Source: 2-12-FULL-35-15 sp036386835 | Lineage (GTDB): Bacteria; Bacteroidota; Bacteroidia; 2-12-FULL-35-15 | Length of the DNA: 64,000 nucleotides | Direction: 5' to 3' | Assembly (NCBI GenBank): GCA_036386835.1 | Contig: DASVUX010000029.1 | Location: forward strand, 1 to 64,000 | Shown: piece after piece, positions 25,332-33,992 of the stretch | How the letters are laid out: every line of letters begins with the position of its first letter | Position numbering within the stretch: the stretch's first letter is position 1 | The notes under the pieces: model-generated | Told to the model about the DNA's origin: nothing | What the model saw: the letters and a program-made list of their open reading frames with translations, nothing else | Databases searched by the model: none | Program-made: the position numbers and the translations under genes

Positions 25332-26468
25332 TTATTGCCTGATTATTTTGTGCCGGTATACTTCTTCCGAATGCCTGATCTCGATAAAATACATTCCAGG
25401 ATATAGATCTGTAATATCCAGGACAATGTAGTTACCATTAATGTTCCGCTTTTCAAACACTGTTTTTCCTTTAATGTCCCGTATTCTTAATTCCGCCTCT
25501 ATTACAGGTTTTGAAAGTTCGATATTTAGGTTGCCAATTGTGGGATTAGGAAATACTGAAGACTCAATTTCGTCCGTTGCTTCTATTCCTGTAGTGTTTG
25601 CATTGAGGAAGAAACCTGGTGCCCGCATTATATTGCCTGCTGTGTCCTTACCAATTAAATGGCAATAAGAGCACGTGTGCCCGCTGGTGCTAACAACCGT
25701 CAGGCAAACATTATAAATTGAATCGATGGGGTAGTAATGGCTGGCAGAGGGGAGATTAGAAGTAGTGCCATCCCCAAAATTCCATAAGTAAGAACTCACC
25801 TGCATAGCAATGGGCGTTGGCACGTGTAGATTAAAAGTATTTAGTAAGGAGTCGAAAGTGGTTGAATAATAAGACAAGCAATTAGGTGGTGGCGGAGGCG
25901 GGAAGGACGGACTATTGTATTTTATAATAGAATCACCTTCCATGTATTCTAATACGTCATGCCCTGAAATTAAAGGTGCGTCTAATGAGTTTAGTAAGAA
26001 CATGTCACTTCCAATCCCCTCTATCCATGTTACACCGGATGTTAAATGCCATCGTGCGTGAAAACCATCTGCTGTTAAAATGGTATCAACGAGATCCACG
26101 GTAATTGTATCTCCAGCAAAGTGATTATAAGTGTAAGGGTTGAAAAGCGTGTCGCCATAATTTAAATTGAAGTTATAAATAACGTACTCCTGTGAAGCCG
26201 TATCCGGATAAAAATATATGATTTTACTGCTTTCTCTGATTGCACCTGATATATACGGACCCGCAATCTTCTTGTAATTCAAGCCGCTTATAATTGTATC
26301 TCCTGATAAATAATAATTCGAATATGTTCCCGTAGGAATATGGTAGTCATCATGATACTGATATTGCCAAAATCCGGTATCGACAGGAAAAGGTTTGTAG
26401 GTGTAAGATTGACCAAACAACATACAGTTGAAAATGATAAAAGCTATAAAAAGTAAAATTTTTTTCAT
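25332..26468 (-). CDS. Exported PKD-domain protein with T9SS sorting domain
   Basis: A 378-aa protein with signal peptide (MKKILLFIAFIIF ... MLFGQ, about 20), an unassigned region of about 180 residues, a proline-rich linker (PPPPPPN), a PKD-like domain (SYLWNFGDGTTSN) at about 200-275 and a type IX C-terminal sorting domain (SSVFPNPTIGNLNIEL ... GMYFIEIRHSEE). No enzymatic domain is recognised. It is predicted to be secreted and possibly surface-bound by the PorU/PorV machinery encoded at 34537-39849. Confidence 0.82.
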   Translation of the reverse strand: MKKILLFIAFIIFNCMLFGQSYTYKPFPVDTGFWQYQYHDDYHIPTGTYSNYYLSGDTIISGLNYKKIAGPYISGAIRESSKIIYFYPDTASQEYVIYNFNLNYGDTLFNPYTYNHFAGDTITVDLVDTILTADGFHARWHLTSGVTWIEGIGSDMFLLNSLDAPLISGHDVLEYMEGDSIIKYNSPSFPPPPPPNCLSYYSTTFDSLLNTFNLHVPTPIAMQVSSYLWNFGDGTTSNLPSASHYYPIDSIYNVCLTVVSTSGHTCSYCHLIGKDTAGNIMRAPGFFLNANTTGIEATDEIESSVFPNPTIGNLNIELSKPVIEAELRIRDIKGKTVFEKRNINGNYIVLDITDLYPGMYFIEIRHSEEVYRHKIIRQ

Positions 26469-26516
26469 CGCATTTGTGATATTAATAAAGATAGCTTAAT
26501 AAATCAGAATGACAAC

Positions 26517-26548
26517 AAAAACGCCTTGCGGCAGCAAGGCGTTTTTGT
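26517..26548 (-). terminator. Rho-independent terminator after pdhC
   Basis: A 9-bp perfect stem (ACGCCTTGC / GCAAGGCGT) with a four-base loop, followed on the minus strand by TTTTTGTTG. It lies 90 bases beyond the pdhC stop and directly upstream of the T9SS protein gene, so it separates the two transcripts. Confidence 0.88.
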
Positions 26549-26637
26549 TTCCGGAAGCGGATCTCCGCTGTGATTTTTATTTGATTATTGCGCTCGTAAC
26601 CAAGTAATCTTGTTTCTCCGCAGTGATAACTTCAGGA

Positions 26638-28296
26638 CTAAATAGATCCCGCACCCAGCATCAACACTGGATTCTCAAGGTTATGCTTAAGCGTTTGCAG
26701 GAAAGCAGATCCGACTGCTCCGTCAACCGCACGATGATCACATGATAATGTCACTTTCATGATGTTACCCGGAACGATTTGCCCGTTCTTAACAACAGGT
26801 GTTTGTTTTATACCGCCAACAGCGAGGATGCAGGCATCCGGAGGGTTAATGATTGCGGTGAATTCTTCAATGCCGAACATTCCGAGGTTGGAAATGGTGA
26901 ATGTATTGCCTTCCCAGTCACTTGGCTGAAGTTTTTTATCCTTGGCCTTTACAGCGAAATTACGGACTTCCGTTCCGATCTGTGTTAATGTTTTACCATC
27001 TGCAAATCTTACAACGGGAACAAGTAACCCTTCTTCCACAGCAACTGCCACACCAATATGGATATGGTCGTTGAAACGGATCCTGTCTCCAAGCCAGGAT
27101 GAATTTACTTTCGGATGCTTGCGCAGAGCGCTTGCTGTAGCTTTGATCACAAGGTCGTTGAATGAAATTTTTATCCCCGCAACGGTATTGATCGCTTCAC
27201 GTGCCTTGATCGCTTCATCCATATCGATTTCCATTGTCAGGTAGAAATGGGGCGCTGTGAATTTACTTTCACCGAGTCGTTTCGCAATTGTCTTGCGCAT
27301 CTGCGATACAGGCTCTTCCCTGAAATTTTCCACACCCACAAATGCAGGCATGGAACCATTCGATTTAAAATTATCGATATCACGCTTTACAATTCTTCCG
27401 CCATCACCGCTGCCTTTCAGCATATTCACGCTGATGCCTTTTTCTTCAGCAAGTTTCTTTGCCAAAGGCGAAATTTTCATTCGTTCTGAATTGTTATGCG
27501 ATGCAGAGTTATCTTTTCTAACTCCCGTGCTTGCCAACTGCTTACTGCCAACTGCTTCTTCCTTTTGATCTTTGCTTTCTTTTTTATCTGCCGTGGCTTC
27601 ATCGGAGGCAGGCTTATTTCCTTTGTTTTTATCAGCTTCAATTATAGCTTTCACATCTTCCCCCCCTTTTCCAAGTATTGCCAGTATTGAATCCACTGCC
27701 GCGCCTTTCCCTTCTTCAATTCCAATGTGAAGGATCACACCATCCTGGAAAGATTCAAATTCCATAGTTGCTTTATCTGTCTGGATATCGGCAAGCAATT
27801 CACCCGACTTCACCTTATCGCCAACTTTCTTATGCCATTTGGCAACAACCCCTTCGGTCATTGTATCGCTGAGCTTTGGCATTCGAACGATCTGTACCGT
27901 ATCCGGGATCTTTACTTCAGGAGCTGCTTTCTTTGTTTCTTCTTTACTGTCTGCTTTCTCTTCCGACTTTTTTCCCTCTTTTTGACCGGAAGAAACTTCT
28001 TCTTTCGCACTTGAGTTTTTGTTCGCTTCTCCGGCAAGTAACGCGGAAATATCTTCTCCCTCTTTACCAAGGATTGCAAGAATAGAATCTACGGGTGCGC
28101 CTTTCCCTTCCTGTACGCCTACATGCAGCAATACTCCATTCTGAAAAGATTCGAACTCCATAGTAGCTTTATCCGTTTCAATATCAGCAAGCACTTCACC
28201 CGATTTAACTTTGTCGCCTACTTTTTTATGCCATTTTGCAACAACACCATCTGTCATGGTATCACTCAGTTTGGGCATTCGTACTACTTCAGCCAT
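26638..28296 (-). CDS. pdhC: Pyruvate dehydrogenase E2 (dihydrolipoyl acetyltransferase)
   Basis: A 552-aa E2 core protein. Two lipoyl domains with ETDKATMEFES (lipoylated Lys43) and QTDKATMEFES (Lys175) are joined by Lys/Glu/Ala-rich linkers; a peripheral subunit-binding domain follows at about 277-312 (ISPLAKKLAEEKGISV) and the CAT domain at about 325-552 ends with CDHRAVDGAVGSAFL, containing the catalytic histidine. It transfers acetyl groups to CoA in the cytosolic PDH complex. E1-alpha lies 74 bases upstream on the same strand. E1-beta and E3 are not here. A short DNA repeat is translated in the linker at 27531-27558. Lipoyl synthase, needed for its activation, is encoded at 48554. Confidence 0.96.
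   Translation of the reverse strand: MAEVVRMPKLSDTMTDGVVAKWHKKVGDKVKSGEVLADIETDKATMEFESFQNGVLLHVGVQEGKGAPVDSILAILGKEGEDISALLAGEANKNSSAKEEVSSGQKEGKKSEEKADSKEETKKAAPEVKIPDTVQIVRMPKLSDTMTEGVVAKWHKKVGDKVKSGELLADIQTDKATMEFESFQDGVILHIGIEEGKGAAVDSILAILGKGGEDVKAIIEADKNKGNKPASDEATADKKESKDQKEEAVGSKQLASTGVRKDNSASHNNSERMKISPLAKKLAEEKGISVNMLKGSGDGGRIVKRDIDNFKSNGSMPAFVGVENFREEPVSQMRKTIAKRLGESKFTAPHFYLTMEIDMDEAIKAREAINTVAGIKISFNDLVIKATASALRKHPKVNSSWLGDRIRFNDHIHIGVAVAVEEGLLVPVVRFADGKTLTQIGTEVRNFAVKAKDKKLQPSDWEGNTFTISNLGMFGIEEFTAIINPPDACILAVGGIKQTPVVKNGQIVPGNIMKVTLSCDHRAVDGAVGSAFLQTLKHNLENPVLMLGAGSI
27531..27558 (-). repeat. Direct repeat of GCAGTTGGCA inside the pdhC linker
   Basis: On the minus strand GCAGTTGGCA occurs twice with GTAA between, encoding EAVGSKQLAS in the low-complexity linker before the subunit-binding domain. 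GCAGTTGGCAGT-type sequences are usually met as intergenic simple repeats. Confidence 0.65.
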
Positions 28297-28370
28297 AAAA
28301 ATAATTTTTGATTTATTGATTTGTTGAATTGGAGAATTATTGTACTTCTGAAAAATCTACAATTCTAAAA

Positions 28371-29417
28371 TTAATCCATTATGTAAGGGTAATCGCCCTG
28401 CTCATAAACATCTTTGTATAATTCGTCCGGGGTAGGGTAAGGTGATTCCTCGCCAAACTGAACAGATTCGGCAACGATATCATCTACCTTCTTCTCAGCA
28501 GCTTCAATCTCGGAATCACTCATCCATTTATTTTTTTTGATAGTCGCGAGAACTTTTTCGATAGGATCCTGTGCCTGGTATCCTTTAACTTCATCTTTTG
28601 TTCTATAAGTCTGCGCATCACTCATCGAATGCCCTTTGTAACGGTACGTCTTCATTTCAAGAAGCGTAGGGCCATCGCCTTTGCGCGCTCTATCAACCGC
28701 GTCTTCGATAGCTTCGTGGACCGCTTCACATGTCATCCCGTCAACCGCTTTGGACGGCATTTCATAACTCAAACCTACTTTCCAAAGTTCGTGAACATTG
28801 GATGTTCTTTCTACAGATGTTCCCATCGCGTAGTTATTATTTTCAATGATAAAAATCACCGGCAGCTTCCACAGCATGGCCATGTTGAATGCCTCGTGAA
28901 GCGCTCCCTGGCGGACCGCCCCGTCACCCATGTAACAAAGAGTGACAAGGTCATTGCCGTTATATTTGTCTGCGAAAGCGATACCGGCACCAAGAGGGAT
29001 TTGTCCGCCTACGATTCCATGTCCGCCAAAAAAGTTGAATTCTTTAGAGAAAATATGCATTGATCCGCCTTTGCCTTTGGAGCAGCCGGTGATCTTTGCC
29101 ATCATTTCCGCCATCACGTATTTTGGATGCATTCCGCGCCCGATAGGGTGGGCATGATCACGGTATGCTGTTATCATCCGGTCTTCAGGACGTATGGCAG
29201 AAACCGCTCCGGCCACTAATGCTTCCTGTCCGATATAAAGATGACAGAATCCGCGGATCTTTTGCTGGATATATAAATGGCCTGTTTTTTCCTCAAACTT
29301 GCGCATTAACAGCATCGACTCATACCATTTAATATATGTTTCCTTGCTGAATTTTGTCTTTGTTTTGCTATCCGCCACCGATTCTGCTTTTTTTGATTTG
29401 TTGACTACTTTTTCCAT
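28371..29417 (-). CDS. pdhA: Pyruvate dehydrogenase E1 component, alpha subunit
   Basis: A 348-aa thiamine-diphosphate enzyme subunit. It has the E1-alpha signature RKFEEKTGHLYIQQKIRGFCH near 38, the HAHPIGRGMHPKYVMAEM region and the TPP/Mg motif GDGAVRQGALHEAFNMA with ENNNYAMGTS near 170-200, plus the phosphorylation-loop region YRYKGHSMSDAQTYR. It decarboxylates pyruvate together with an E1-beta that is not encoded nearby, so E1-alpha and E2 are paired while E1-beta is elsewhere. The first 25 residues are Lys/Ser-rich and atypical, but the start is the only ATG that retains the domain fully. Confidence 0.96.
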   Translation of the reverse strand: MEKVVNKSKKAESVADSKTKTKFSKETYIKWYESMLLMRKFEEKTGHLYIQQKIRGFCHLYIGQEALVAGAVSAIRPEDRMITAYRDHAHPIGRGMHPKYVMAEMMAKITGCSKGKGGSMHIFSKEFNFFGGHGIVGGQIPLGAGIAFADKYNGNDLVTLCYMGDGAVRQGALHEAFNMAMLWKLPVIFIIENNNYAMGTSVERTSNVHELWKVGLSYEMPSKAVDGMTCEAVHEAIEDAVDRARKGDGPTLLEMKTYRYKGHSMSDAQTYRTKDEVKGYQAQDPIEKVLATIKKNKWMSDSEIEAAEKKVDDIVAESVQFGEESPYPTPDELYKDVYEQGDYPYIMD

Positions 29418-29439
29418 GTCTGTTATTTATGTAGAACTA

Positions 29440-29447
29440 CAAATTTA
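29440..29447 (-). promoter_or_regulatory. Candidate -7 box for pdhA-pdhC
   Basis: Minus-strand TAAATTTG, an exact TAnnTTTG match, 22 bases upstream of the pdhA ATG. The matching upstream TTTG box at the standard spacing is not convincing. Confidence 0.45.
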
Positions 29448-29584
29448 ACAATAATAATTCAAACTTAATTGGTTATTTAAGACCGTGGTTTAATCTCTCA
29501 AACCACCGTTAAAAAGAATTTTCCACTTAGTGTAAAGTTGTTGTATTCAGCCATGGAAACTGTAAACTCTAAACCACGAACTTC

Positions 29585-30079
29585 TTAAATTTCTTTTTTT
29601 AATTCTTCTGCTTCGAACATAAAGGGAAGAAGGTCACGGATGCTCTCCACCATCCTGATGATTCCCGTTTCACCTGCAAGGAGTATCCGGATCTTTGTAT
29701 TATGCCGGGTTTCATATTCTGCTATAGCCTGTCGGCAGGCACCGCATGGCGACAATGGCTCATTTACTTCAAAGGCCTTGGATTTGCATGTCACCGCGAT
29801 TGTATCGATCGCAGAATCAGGATAACTTGCACCGGCAGCGTATATGGCAACTCTTTCAGCACAAAGTCCGCTTGGATAAGCCACATTCTCCTGGTTATTC
29901 CCGGTAATGATCTTCCCGTTTTTAAGCAGGAGAGCAGCTCCCACATAGAAGTTAGAATAAGGCGCGTAAGCCATGTCGGCAGCTCCTTTCGCTTTTTCAA
30001 GCAGTTCGCGGTCAGTAGGTTTTAGTTCCGATTCATTGTCGAACTCTGCATAAGATATTTTCAGCTCTCTTTTTTTCAT
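29585..30079 (-). CDS. cdd: Cytidine deaminase
   Basis: A 164-aa homotetrameric-type cytidine deaminase. The catalytic zinc site is complete: CAERVAIYAA (Cys ligand and the proton-shuttling Glu) and PCGACRQAI (two Cys ligands); AYAPYSNFYVGAALLLKNG precedes them. It deaminates (deoxy)cytidine to (deoxy)uridine in pyrimidine salvage. I use the ATG at 30079; an upstream in-frame start at 30160 would add 27 residues that do not belong to the family. Confidence 0.93.
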   Translation of the reverse strand: MKKRELKISYAEFDNESELKPTDRELLEKAKGAADMAYAPYSNFYVGAALLLKNGKIITGNNQENVAYPSGLCAERVAIYAAGASYPDSAIDTIAVTCKSKAFEVNEPLSPCGACRQAIAEYETRHNTKIRILLAGETGIIRMVESIRDLLPFMFEAEELKKEI

Positions 30080-30093
30080 CAGGCATGTTTTTT

Positions 30094-30101
30094 CAAAGGT
30101 A
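30094..30101 (-). promoter_or_regulatory. Candidate -7 box for cdd
   Basis: Minus-strand TACCTTTG fits TAnnTTTG and sits 14 bases upstream of the chosen cdd ATG, supporting that start and implying a very short leader. Confidence 0.4.
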
Positions 30102-30508
30102 TTAAATAATCTAAAGGAAATACAGGATAAATCCCGGGAAGCACAAGGGTATAAAGGCATGAACAGCGGTATTTAGAGGTTTTTTTTACTGCAAAAGTTT
30201 TTTTAAGGGAGCGAATCGCGCTTATAATTAGTAACCCTGGATTGTTAAAAAACTTGGGGAAACCCTTCACCAACCTTCCTTTAAATATTCCTGGTTTTAC
30301 AGGGCTTTCGCTTTAAAGTTAAATGCCCGGTTGGGTTGGCATAAAATTATATAATGAGTTTGCGGGTTAAGATTCTTTGGCACAACAGCCGGTTGACTGA
30401 GAAATGACCAATGAAATCGAGGCCGGGTTAAAACTGGGTAAAAAATCATTAATATTGTGTTAATCTTTTATTAACTGTTTGATACACTGGTTTTTTAAAA
30501 TAATAACT
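30102..30508. other. Intergenic region between divergent cdd and the lipoprotein operon
   Basis: About 400 bases with no supported gene. Sequence is AT-rich towards 30508 and should hold the promoter of the plus-strand operon, but no clear TAnnTTTG box with partner was identified. Confidence 0.5.
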
Positions 30509-30919
30509 ATGAGAAAAATTGCATTCGTTTCAGCTCTTGCACTGACATTAATTGTCGCTTCATGTAAGAAAGGCCCTGGTGAAGGTGGTAGATCAAAAAT
30601 TGCCGGTAAAATATGGGTTGAAAATTACAACACCCTTAACCATATGTATGATACTTATGAGCTGCGCAGCGAGTATGCCGGAGCTGACAGGGATGTTTAC
30701 CTTATTTTCGGGGATGATATAAGTTATGGCATGAAAACAAAAAGCGGTCCTGACGGACGGTTTGAGTTTGATTACCTGCGCCAGGGAGATTATACCGTTT
30801 ATGTAGAATCAAAAGATACCACCCGTACTTCTGTTTCAGGAATTACTTCAATGAAAGTAGGTGTAAGCCTGGGGAAAAAAGAAACAGGCGATGCAGGAAC
30901 AATAGTTGTCTATAATTAA
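30509..30919 (+). CDS. Small lipoprotein, first of a paralogous pair
   Basis: A 136-aa lipoprotein (lipobox VASC, Cys19) beginning MRKIAFVSALALTLIV. After the cysteine comes KKGPGEGGRSKIAGKIWVEN, then EYAGADRDVYLIFGDDISYG and a C-terminal FDYLRQGDYTVYVESKDTT, a pattern of a carboxypeptidase-regulatory/SpaA-like beta sandwich. It is a clear paralogue of the next gene and heads the operon that ends with the VTC, DUF4956 and DUF2490 genes. Function unknown. An in-frame TTG at 30479 would precede the signal peptide and is unlikely to be used. Confidence 0.8.
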   Translation: MRKIAFVSALALTLIVASCKKGPGEGGRSKIAGKIWVENYNTLNHMYDTYELRSEYAGADRDVYLIFGDDISYGMKTKSGPDGRFEFDYLRQGDYTVYVESKDTTRTSVSGITSMKVGVSLGKKETGDAGTIVVYN

Positions 30920-30931
30920 TCAATTTAATCT

Positions 30932-31348
30932 ATGAAATTATTTAAACGTTTCTTTCAGATCTCATTAAGTCTTGTTCTTGTTCTGCTGTTTTCTTGTAAA
31001 AAAGAAGCTGGCGAAGGTGGAAAGGCATCCATATACGGAAATATATGGGTTAAGAAATACAATGCACTCGGAACCCTGGAAATGGGGGAGTATGCCGGAG
31101 CTTTTGAAGAGGTATTTATTGTTTACGGGGATGATGCCTCGTATGGCGACAAAGTGGAAGCCAATCCTGAAGGGAAATATGAATTCAAATACCTGCGTCC
31201 CGGGAATTATAAAATCTATGCTTACTCAAAGGATTCAACAGGAGATTACTCCGCTTCCAAATTTGCTGTTATTAAAGAAGTAAAGATCAGCAAAAAGAAA
31301 GAAGCAGTTGATGCAGGAACTATAAAAGTGTTTACTTACCAACAATAA
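30932..31348 (+). CDS. Small lipoprotein, second of the paralogous pair
   Basis: A 138-aa lipoprotein (lipobox LFSC, about Cys22) with the same plan as its upstream neighbour: CKKEAGEGGKASIYGNIWV, EYAGAFEEVFIVYGDDASYGD and FKYLRPGNYKIYAYSKDST, ending DAGTIKVF where the neighbour has DAGTIVVY. The two are separated by 12 bases and arose by tandem duplication. A regulatory-type beta-sandwich on the periplasmic or surface face is the likely form; function unknown. Confidence 0.82.
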   Translation: MKLFKRFFQISLSLVLVLLFSCKKEAGEGGKASIYGNIWVKKYNALGTLEMGEYAGAFEEVFIVYGDDASYGDKVEANPEGKYEFKYLRPGNYKIYAYSKDSTGDYSASKFAVIKEVKISKKKEAVDAGTIKVFTYQQ

Positions 31349-31353
31349 TCGTT

Positions 31354-31923
31354 ATGAATCCCGTTAAAAGGCTGCTTTTCTTTCTTCTGATTTGTTGTTC
31401 TATGCCAATGTTCTCACAGAGTAATAAGGAGATCAAAAAGCATAAGATAAAATCTGCTACTGTTACAGTCACTGAAATAGTGGATGGAAAAGAAAAGAAC
31501 CGTACCGATTCCTATCAGAAATTTGATAATTCTGCCAACGTTCTTGAATTGGTCGAATATAACAAGGATGGCTCATTTAAAAAGAAAGAATCTCATAAGT
31601 ACAACAAGAACGATGATGTAACGGAAGAGGTGATCTATGATGAAAAAGGAAATGTGAAAAAGAAGACCACTATCGAGTACAACATGGAAAAGGATAAGAC
31701 CCTTGAAACTGTTTATGACGGCTCCGGGAAAATGATCGAGAAAACACAGCATGGTTACAACTCTAACGGTACACGGGCTTATGAACTGACTACCGATGAT
31801 AAAGGAAAGATCATAAAAAAATCGATCTATACATATAATAAGAATAACCTGAAGACGGAGAAGAGGACGACTGACGGAAATGGAAATGTTACCTCTGTTA
31901 AAAAATATGCATACGAATACTAG
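31354..31923 (+). CDS. Exported YD-like repeat protein
   Basis: A 189-aa protein with signal peptide (cleavage about SMPMFSQ) and six or so degenerate repeats of about 22 residues of the form YN..G..KK....Y (for example EYNKDGSFKKKESHKYN, IYDEKGNVKKKTTIEYN, VYDGSGKMIEKTQHGYN). These resemble short RHS/YD-type or MORN-like beta-hairpin repeats found in many Bacteroidetes exported proteins. No catalytic motif is seen. Its stop codon TAG shares its last base with the GTG start of the VTC-domain gene, so translation is coupled. Confidence 0.75.
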   Translation: MNPVKRLLFFLLICCSMPMFSQSNKEIKKHKIKSATVTVTEIVDGKEKNRTDSYQKFDNSANVLELVEYNKDGSFKKKESHKYNKNDDVTEEVIYDEKGNVKKKTTIEYNMEKDKTLETVYDGSGKMIEKTQHGYNSNGTRAYELTTDDKGKIIKKSIYTYNKNNLKTEKRTTDGNGNVTSVKKYAYEY

Positions 31924-32690
31924 TGGAAGCTATACATAACATATTAAACGAGTTTGAACCCATTACCTTAAAGGAGATGGACAATGTGAAGCTGATGGAC
32001 CGTACTGATACCAAGTATGTTTTTAAGCTTGATCAGCTGCCGATGTTCCTGAATGAAGTAATGAGCGATTACAGGGTGCTAGATGTCAACGGACACAGGA
32101 TCAGCAGGTACGAGTCCCTGTATTTTGATACCAAGAATTTTGACCTTTACATGAGTCATCACCGCGGCAGGCCAAACCGTTACAAGGTCCGCTGCCGCAA
32201 ATACGTAGAGTCTGAATTGCATTTTTTTGAAGTGAAGTTTAAAAATAATAAAGGCCGGACAATCAAAGACAGGGTGAAGCAAGCCATTATTGACGGCTCC
32301 ATAAAAGACAAGGCGGAAGCTTTGCTTGTAGAGAAAACCCCGTTGATTGCCAATAATCTCGAAGCCAAATTATGGGTCAACTATTCAAGGATAACTCTTG
32401 TAAACAAGAGGTCTCCGGAAAGGGTAACCATAGATGTGGATCTCACTTTTAAAAACAATGACTGTGATAAAATAATCCATAACCTCGTGATTGCAGAGGT
32501 TAAGCAGGATAAAGCACTGACATCTTCATTTATCCGTCTCATGAAAAAATATCATGTGCGTGAAGGATCGATGAGTAAATACTGCTTCGGTGTCATAAGT
32601 CTTTTCGATACGATCAAGCAAAATAATTTTAAACCTAAATTAATTCTACTAAAAAAAACATTGAAGTATGGTACTACTGCAGGCAATTAA
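31923..32690 (+). CDS. VTC-domain protein, probable polyphosphate polymerase
   Basis: A 255-aa soluble protein of the VTC domain (CYTH-like tunnel) family. Recognisable are KLMDRTDTKYVFKLDQL near 24-40, RYESLYFDTKNFDLYMSHHRGRPNRYKVR near 60-90 with the basic tunnel residues, FFEVKFKNNKGRTIKDR and the distal acidic VIAEVKQDK. In yeast VTC4 this fold makes polyphosphate from ATP; bacterial members are annotated the same way but few are tested. It starts with GTG overlapping the previous stop by one base and overlaps the DUF4956 gene by 23 bases, indicating a multi-protein complex with that membrane protein. Confidence 0.85.
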   Translation: MEAIHNILNEFEPITLKEMDNVKLMDRTDTKYVFKLDQLPMFLNEVMSDYRVLDVNGHRISRYESLYFDTKNFDLYMSHHRGRPNRYKVRCRKYVESELHFFEVKFKNNKGRTIKDRVKQAIIDGSIKDKAEALLVEKTPLIANNLEAKLWVNYSRITLVNKRSPERVTIDVDLTFKNNDCDKIIHNLVIAEVKQDKALTSSFIRLMKKYHVREGSMSKYCFGVISLFDTIKQNNFKPKLILLKKTLKYGTTAGN

Positions 32691-33294
32691 TGATAATAAC
32701 GGAGCGTTCGTTGATCTCTTTGATAAACTGGGACAAAAATTCTTTATCCGTTTAACGATAGATTTTATATCTGTTTTCATTCTGATCAGGTTTATATATT
32801 TCCGTGAATACAAGAACAGGGAAAACTTCTTTACCCTCTTTATTTTTAATCTTATCATTTTCCTCATCACATTCATATTGAATAAGTCGGATATGAGTAT
32901 GGGGGCAGCCTTTGGCCTCTTCGCGGTTTTCTCCATGCTCAAGTACCGGACGGAAGGGATCACCACTAAAGAAATGACCTACCTCTTCCTTGTTATTGCA
33001 ATGGGTCTGATTACTGCACTAAGCAAAGGAAGCTGGCTTGAACTTTCCCTTATCAATGCCATTATCCTTGTCTTTACATTTGTTCTGGAATCCCAGGCGA
33101 TCATGAAAAAGGAAGTTTCAAAAAATATTCAGTATGAGAATATTGAAATGATCAAGCCTGAATTCAGACAGCAGCTTATGGCTGATCTGGAAGGCAGGAT
33201 GGGCCTGAAGATAAACCGTATCTCCATCGGAAAAGTTGACTTTTTAAAAGATACTGCCATTGTAAGGATCTATTATTACGAAGCCGGCAGATAA
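32668..33294 (+). CDS. DUF4956 membrane protein
   Basis: A 208-aa protein with four transmembrane helices in about 28-150 and a soluble C-terminal tail of about 60 residues. The stretch GAAFGLFAVFSMLKYRTEGITTKEMTYLFLVIAMGLI identifies DUF4956, a family repeatedly found beside VTC-domain genes. The likely role is a membrane partner of the VTC enzyme, perhaps carrying its product across the inner membrane; that is inference from context. The start codon is inside the end of the VTC gene. Confidence 0.85.
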   Translation: MVLLQAINDNNGAFVDLFDKLGQKFFIRLTIDFISVFILIRFIYFREYKNRENFFTLFIFNLIIFLITFILNKSDMSMGAAFGLFAVFSMLKYRTEGITTKEMTYLFLVIAMGLITALSKGSWLELSLINAIILVFTFVLESQAIMKKEVSKNIQYENIEMIKPEFRQQLMADLEGRMGLKINRISIGKVDFLKDTAIVRIYYYEAGR

Positions 33295-33305
33295 TATAAG
33301 ATATT

Positions 33306-33992
33306 ATGAAAAAAATCATCCTTTACTTTTTCCTGCTTTCTGTAACAACAATGTTTGGCCAGGCTACAGATGCTGAGCAGGATGCCGGTTTGTGGACAAC
33401 CTTAAACCTGGATAAAAAGCTGAATGATAAATTCTCTATTTTTTATACCCAGGAATTCCGTCTTCGGGAAAACTTTTCAAGAATAAACCTGTTTTACAGT
33501 GAGCTTGGTGTGGAAATACGTCCAGCAAAGTTTCTGAAGGTGGCATTATCATACAGGAATATCCAGAAAAACCTTATTGATGATTCTTACGGCATCCGTC
33601 ATCGCTTTCAACTCGATATAACCCTCAGGAAGAAGTTTGGAGACTTCTCTCTTGCTTACCGTCATCGGCTTCAGCGCGAACTTCGGGATATGTATGTAAG
33701 CGAAACAGGCATGGTTCCGGAATGGTACTCACGAAGTAAATTTACATTGAAGTATGAAGTAGGAAAGAAGTTCGAACCATATATTGCTACTGAAATAAGA
33801 TACCAGATTGCTGATCCACGATTGGAAGAATCGGACGGAACCTGGCACAGGATCCGGTATATTGCGGGATTTGACTATAAGTTGAATGATCATAGTAAAT
33901 TCGGAATGTATGGTCTTGTTCAGAATGAGTTCAACGTAACCACTCCGCAGAGTATTTATATCCTGGGTCTGGAATATACTTACTCGTTCTAA
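33306..33992 (+). CDS. DUF2490 outer membrane protein
   Basis: A 228-aa protein with signal peptide (cleavage near TTMFGQ, residue 19) and repeated amphipathic beta strands (NDKFSIFYTQEFRLRENFSRINLFYSELGVEIRP in pieces, YRHRLQREL, FEPYIATEIRYQ) ending in LEYTYSF, the pattern of the DUF2490 beta-barrel family. It closes the operon begun at 30509. Its last 4 bases overlap the convergent ispF gene. A role as the outer-membrane part of the VTC/DUF4956 system is possible. Confidence 0.8.
   Translation: MKKIILYFFLLSVTTMFGQATDAEQDAGLWTTLNLDKKLNDKFSIFYTQEFRLRENFSRINLFYSELGVEIRPAKFLKVALSYRNIQKNLIDDSYGIRHRFQLDITLRKKFGDFSLAYRHRLQRELRDMYVSETGMVPEWYSRSKFTLKYEVGKKFEPYIATEIRYQIADPRLEESDGTWHRIRYIAGFDYKLNDHSKFGMYGLVQNEFNVTTPQSIYILGLEYTYSF

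Noticed and set aside
29483..29508. Hairpin CCGTGGTTT / AAACCACCG between pdhA and cdd
   Set aside because: One mismatch, a long loop and no T-run on either strand; position fits a cdd terminator but the evidence is too weak.
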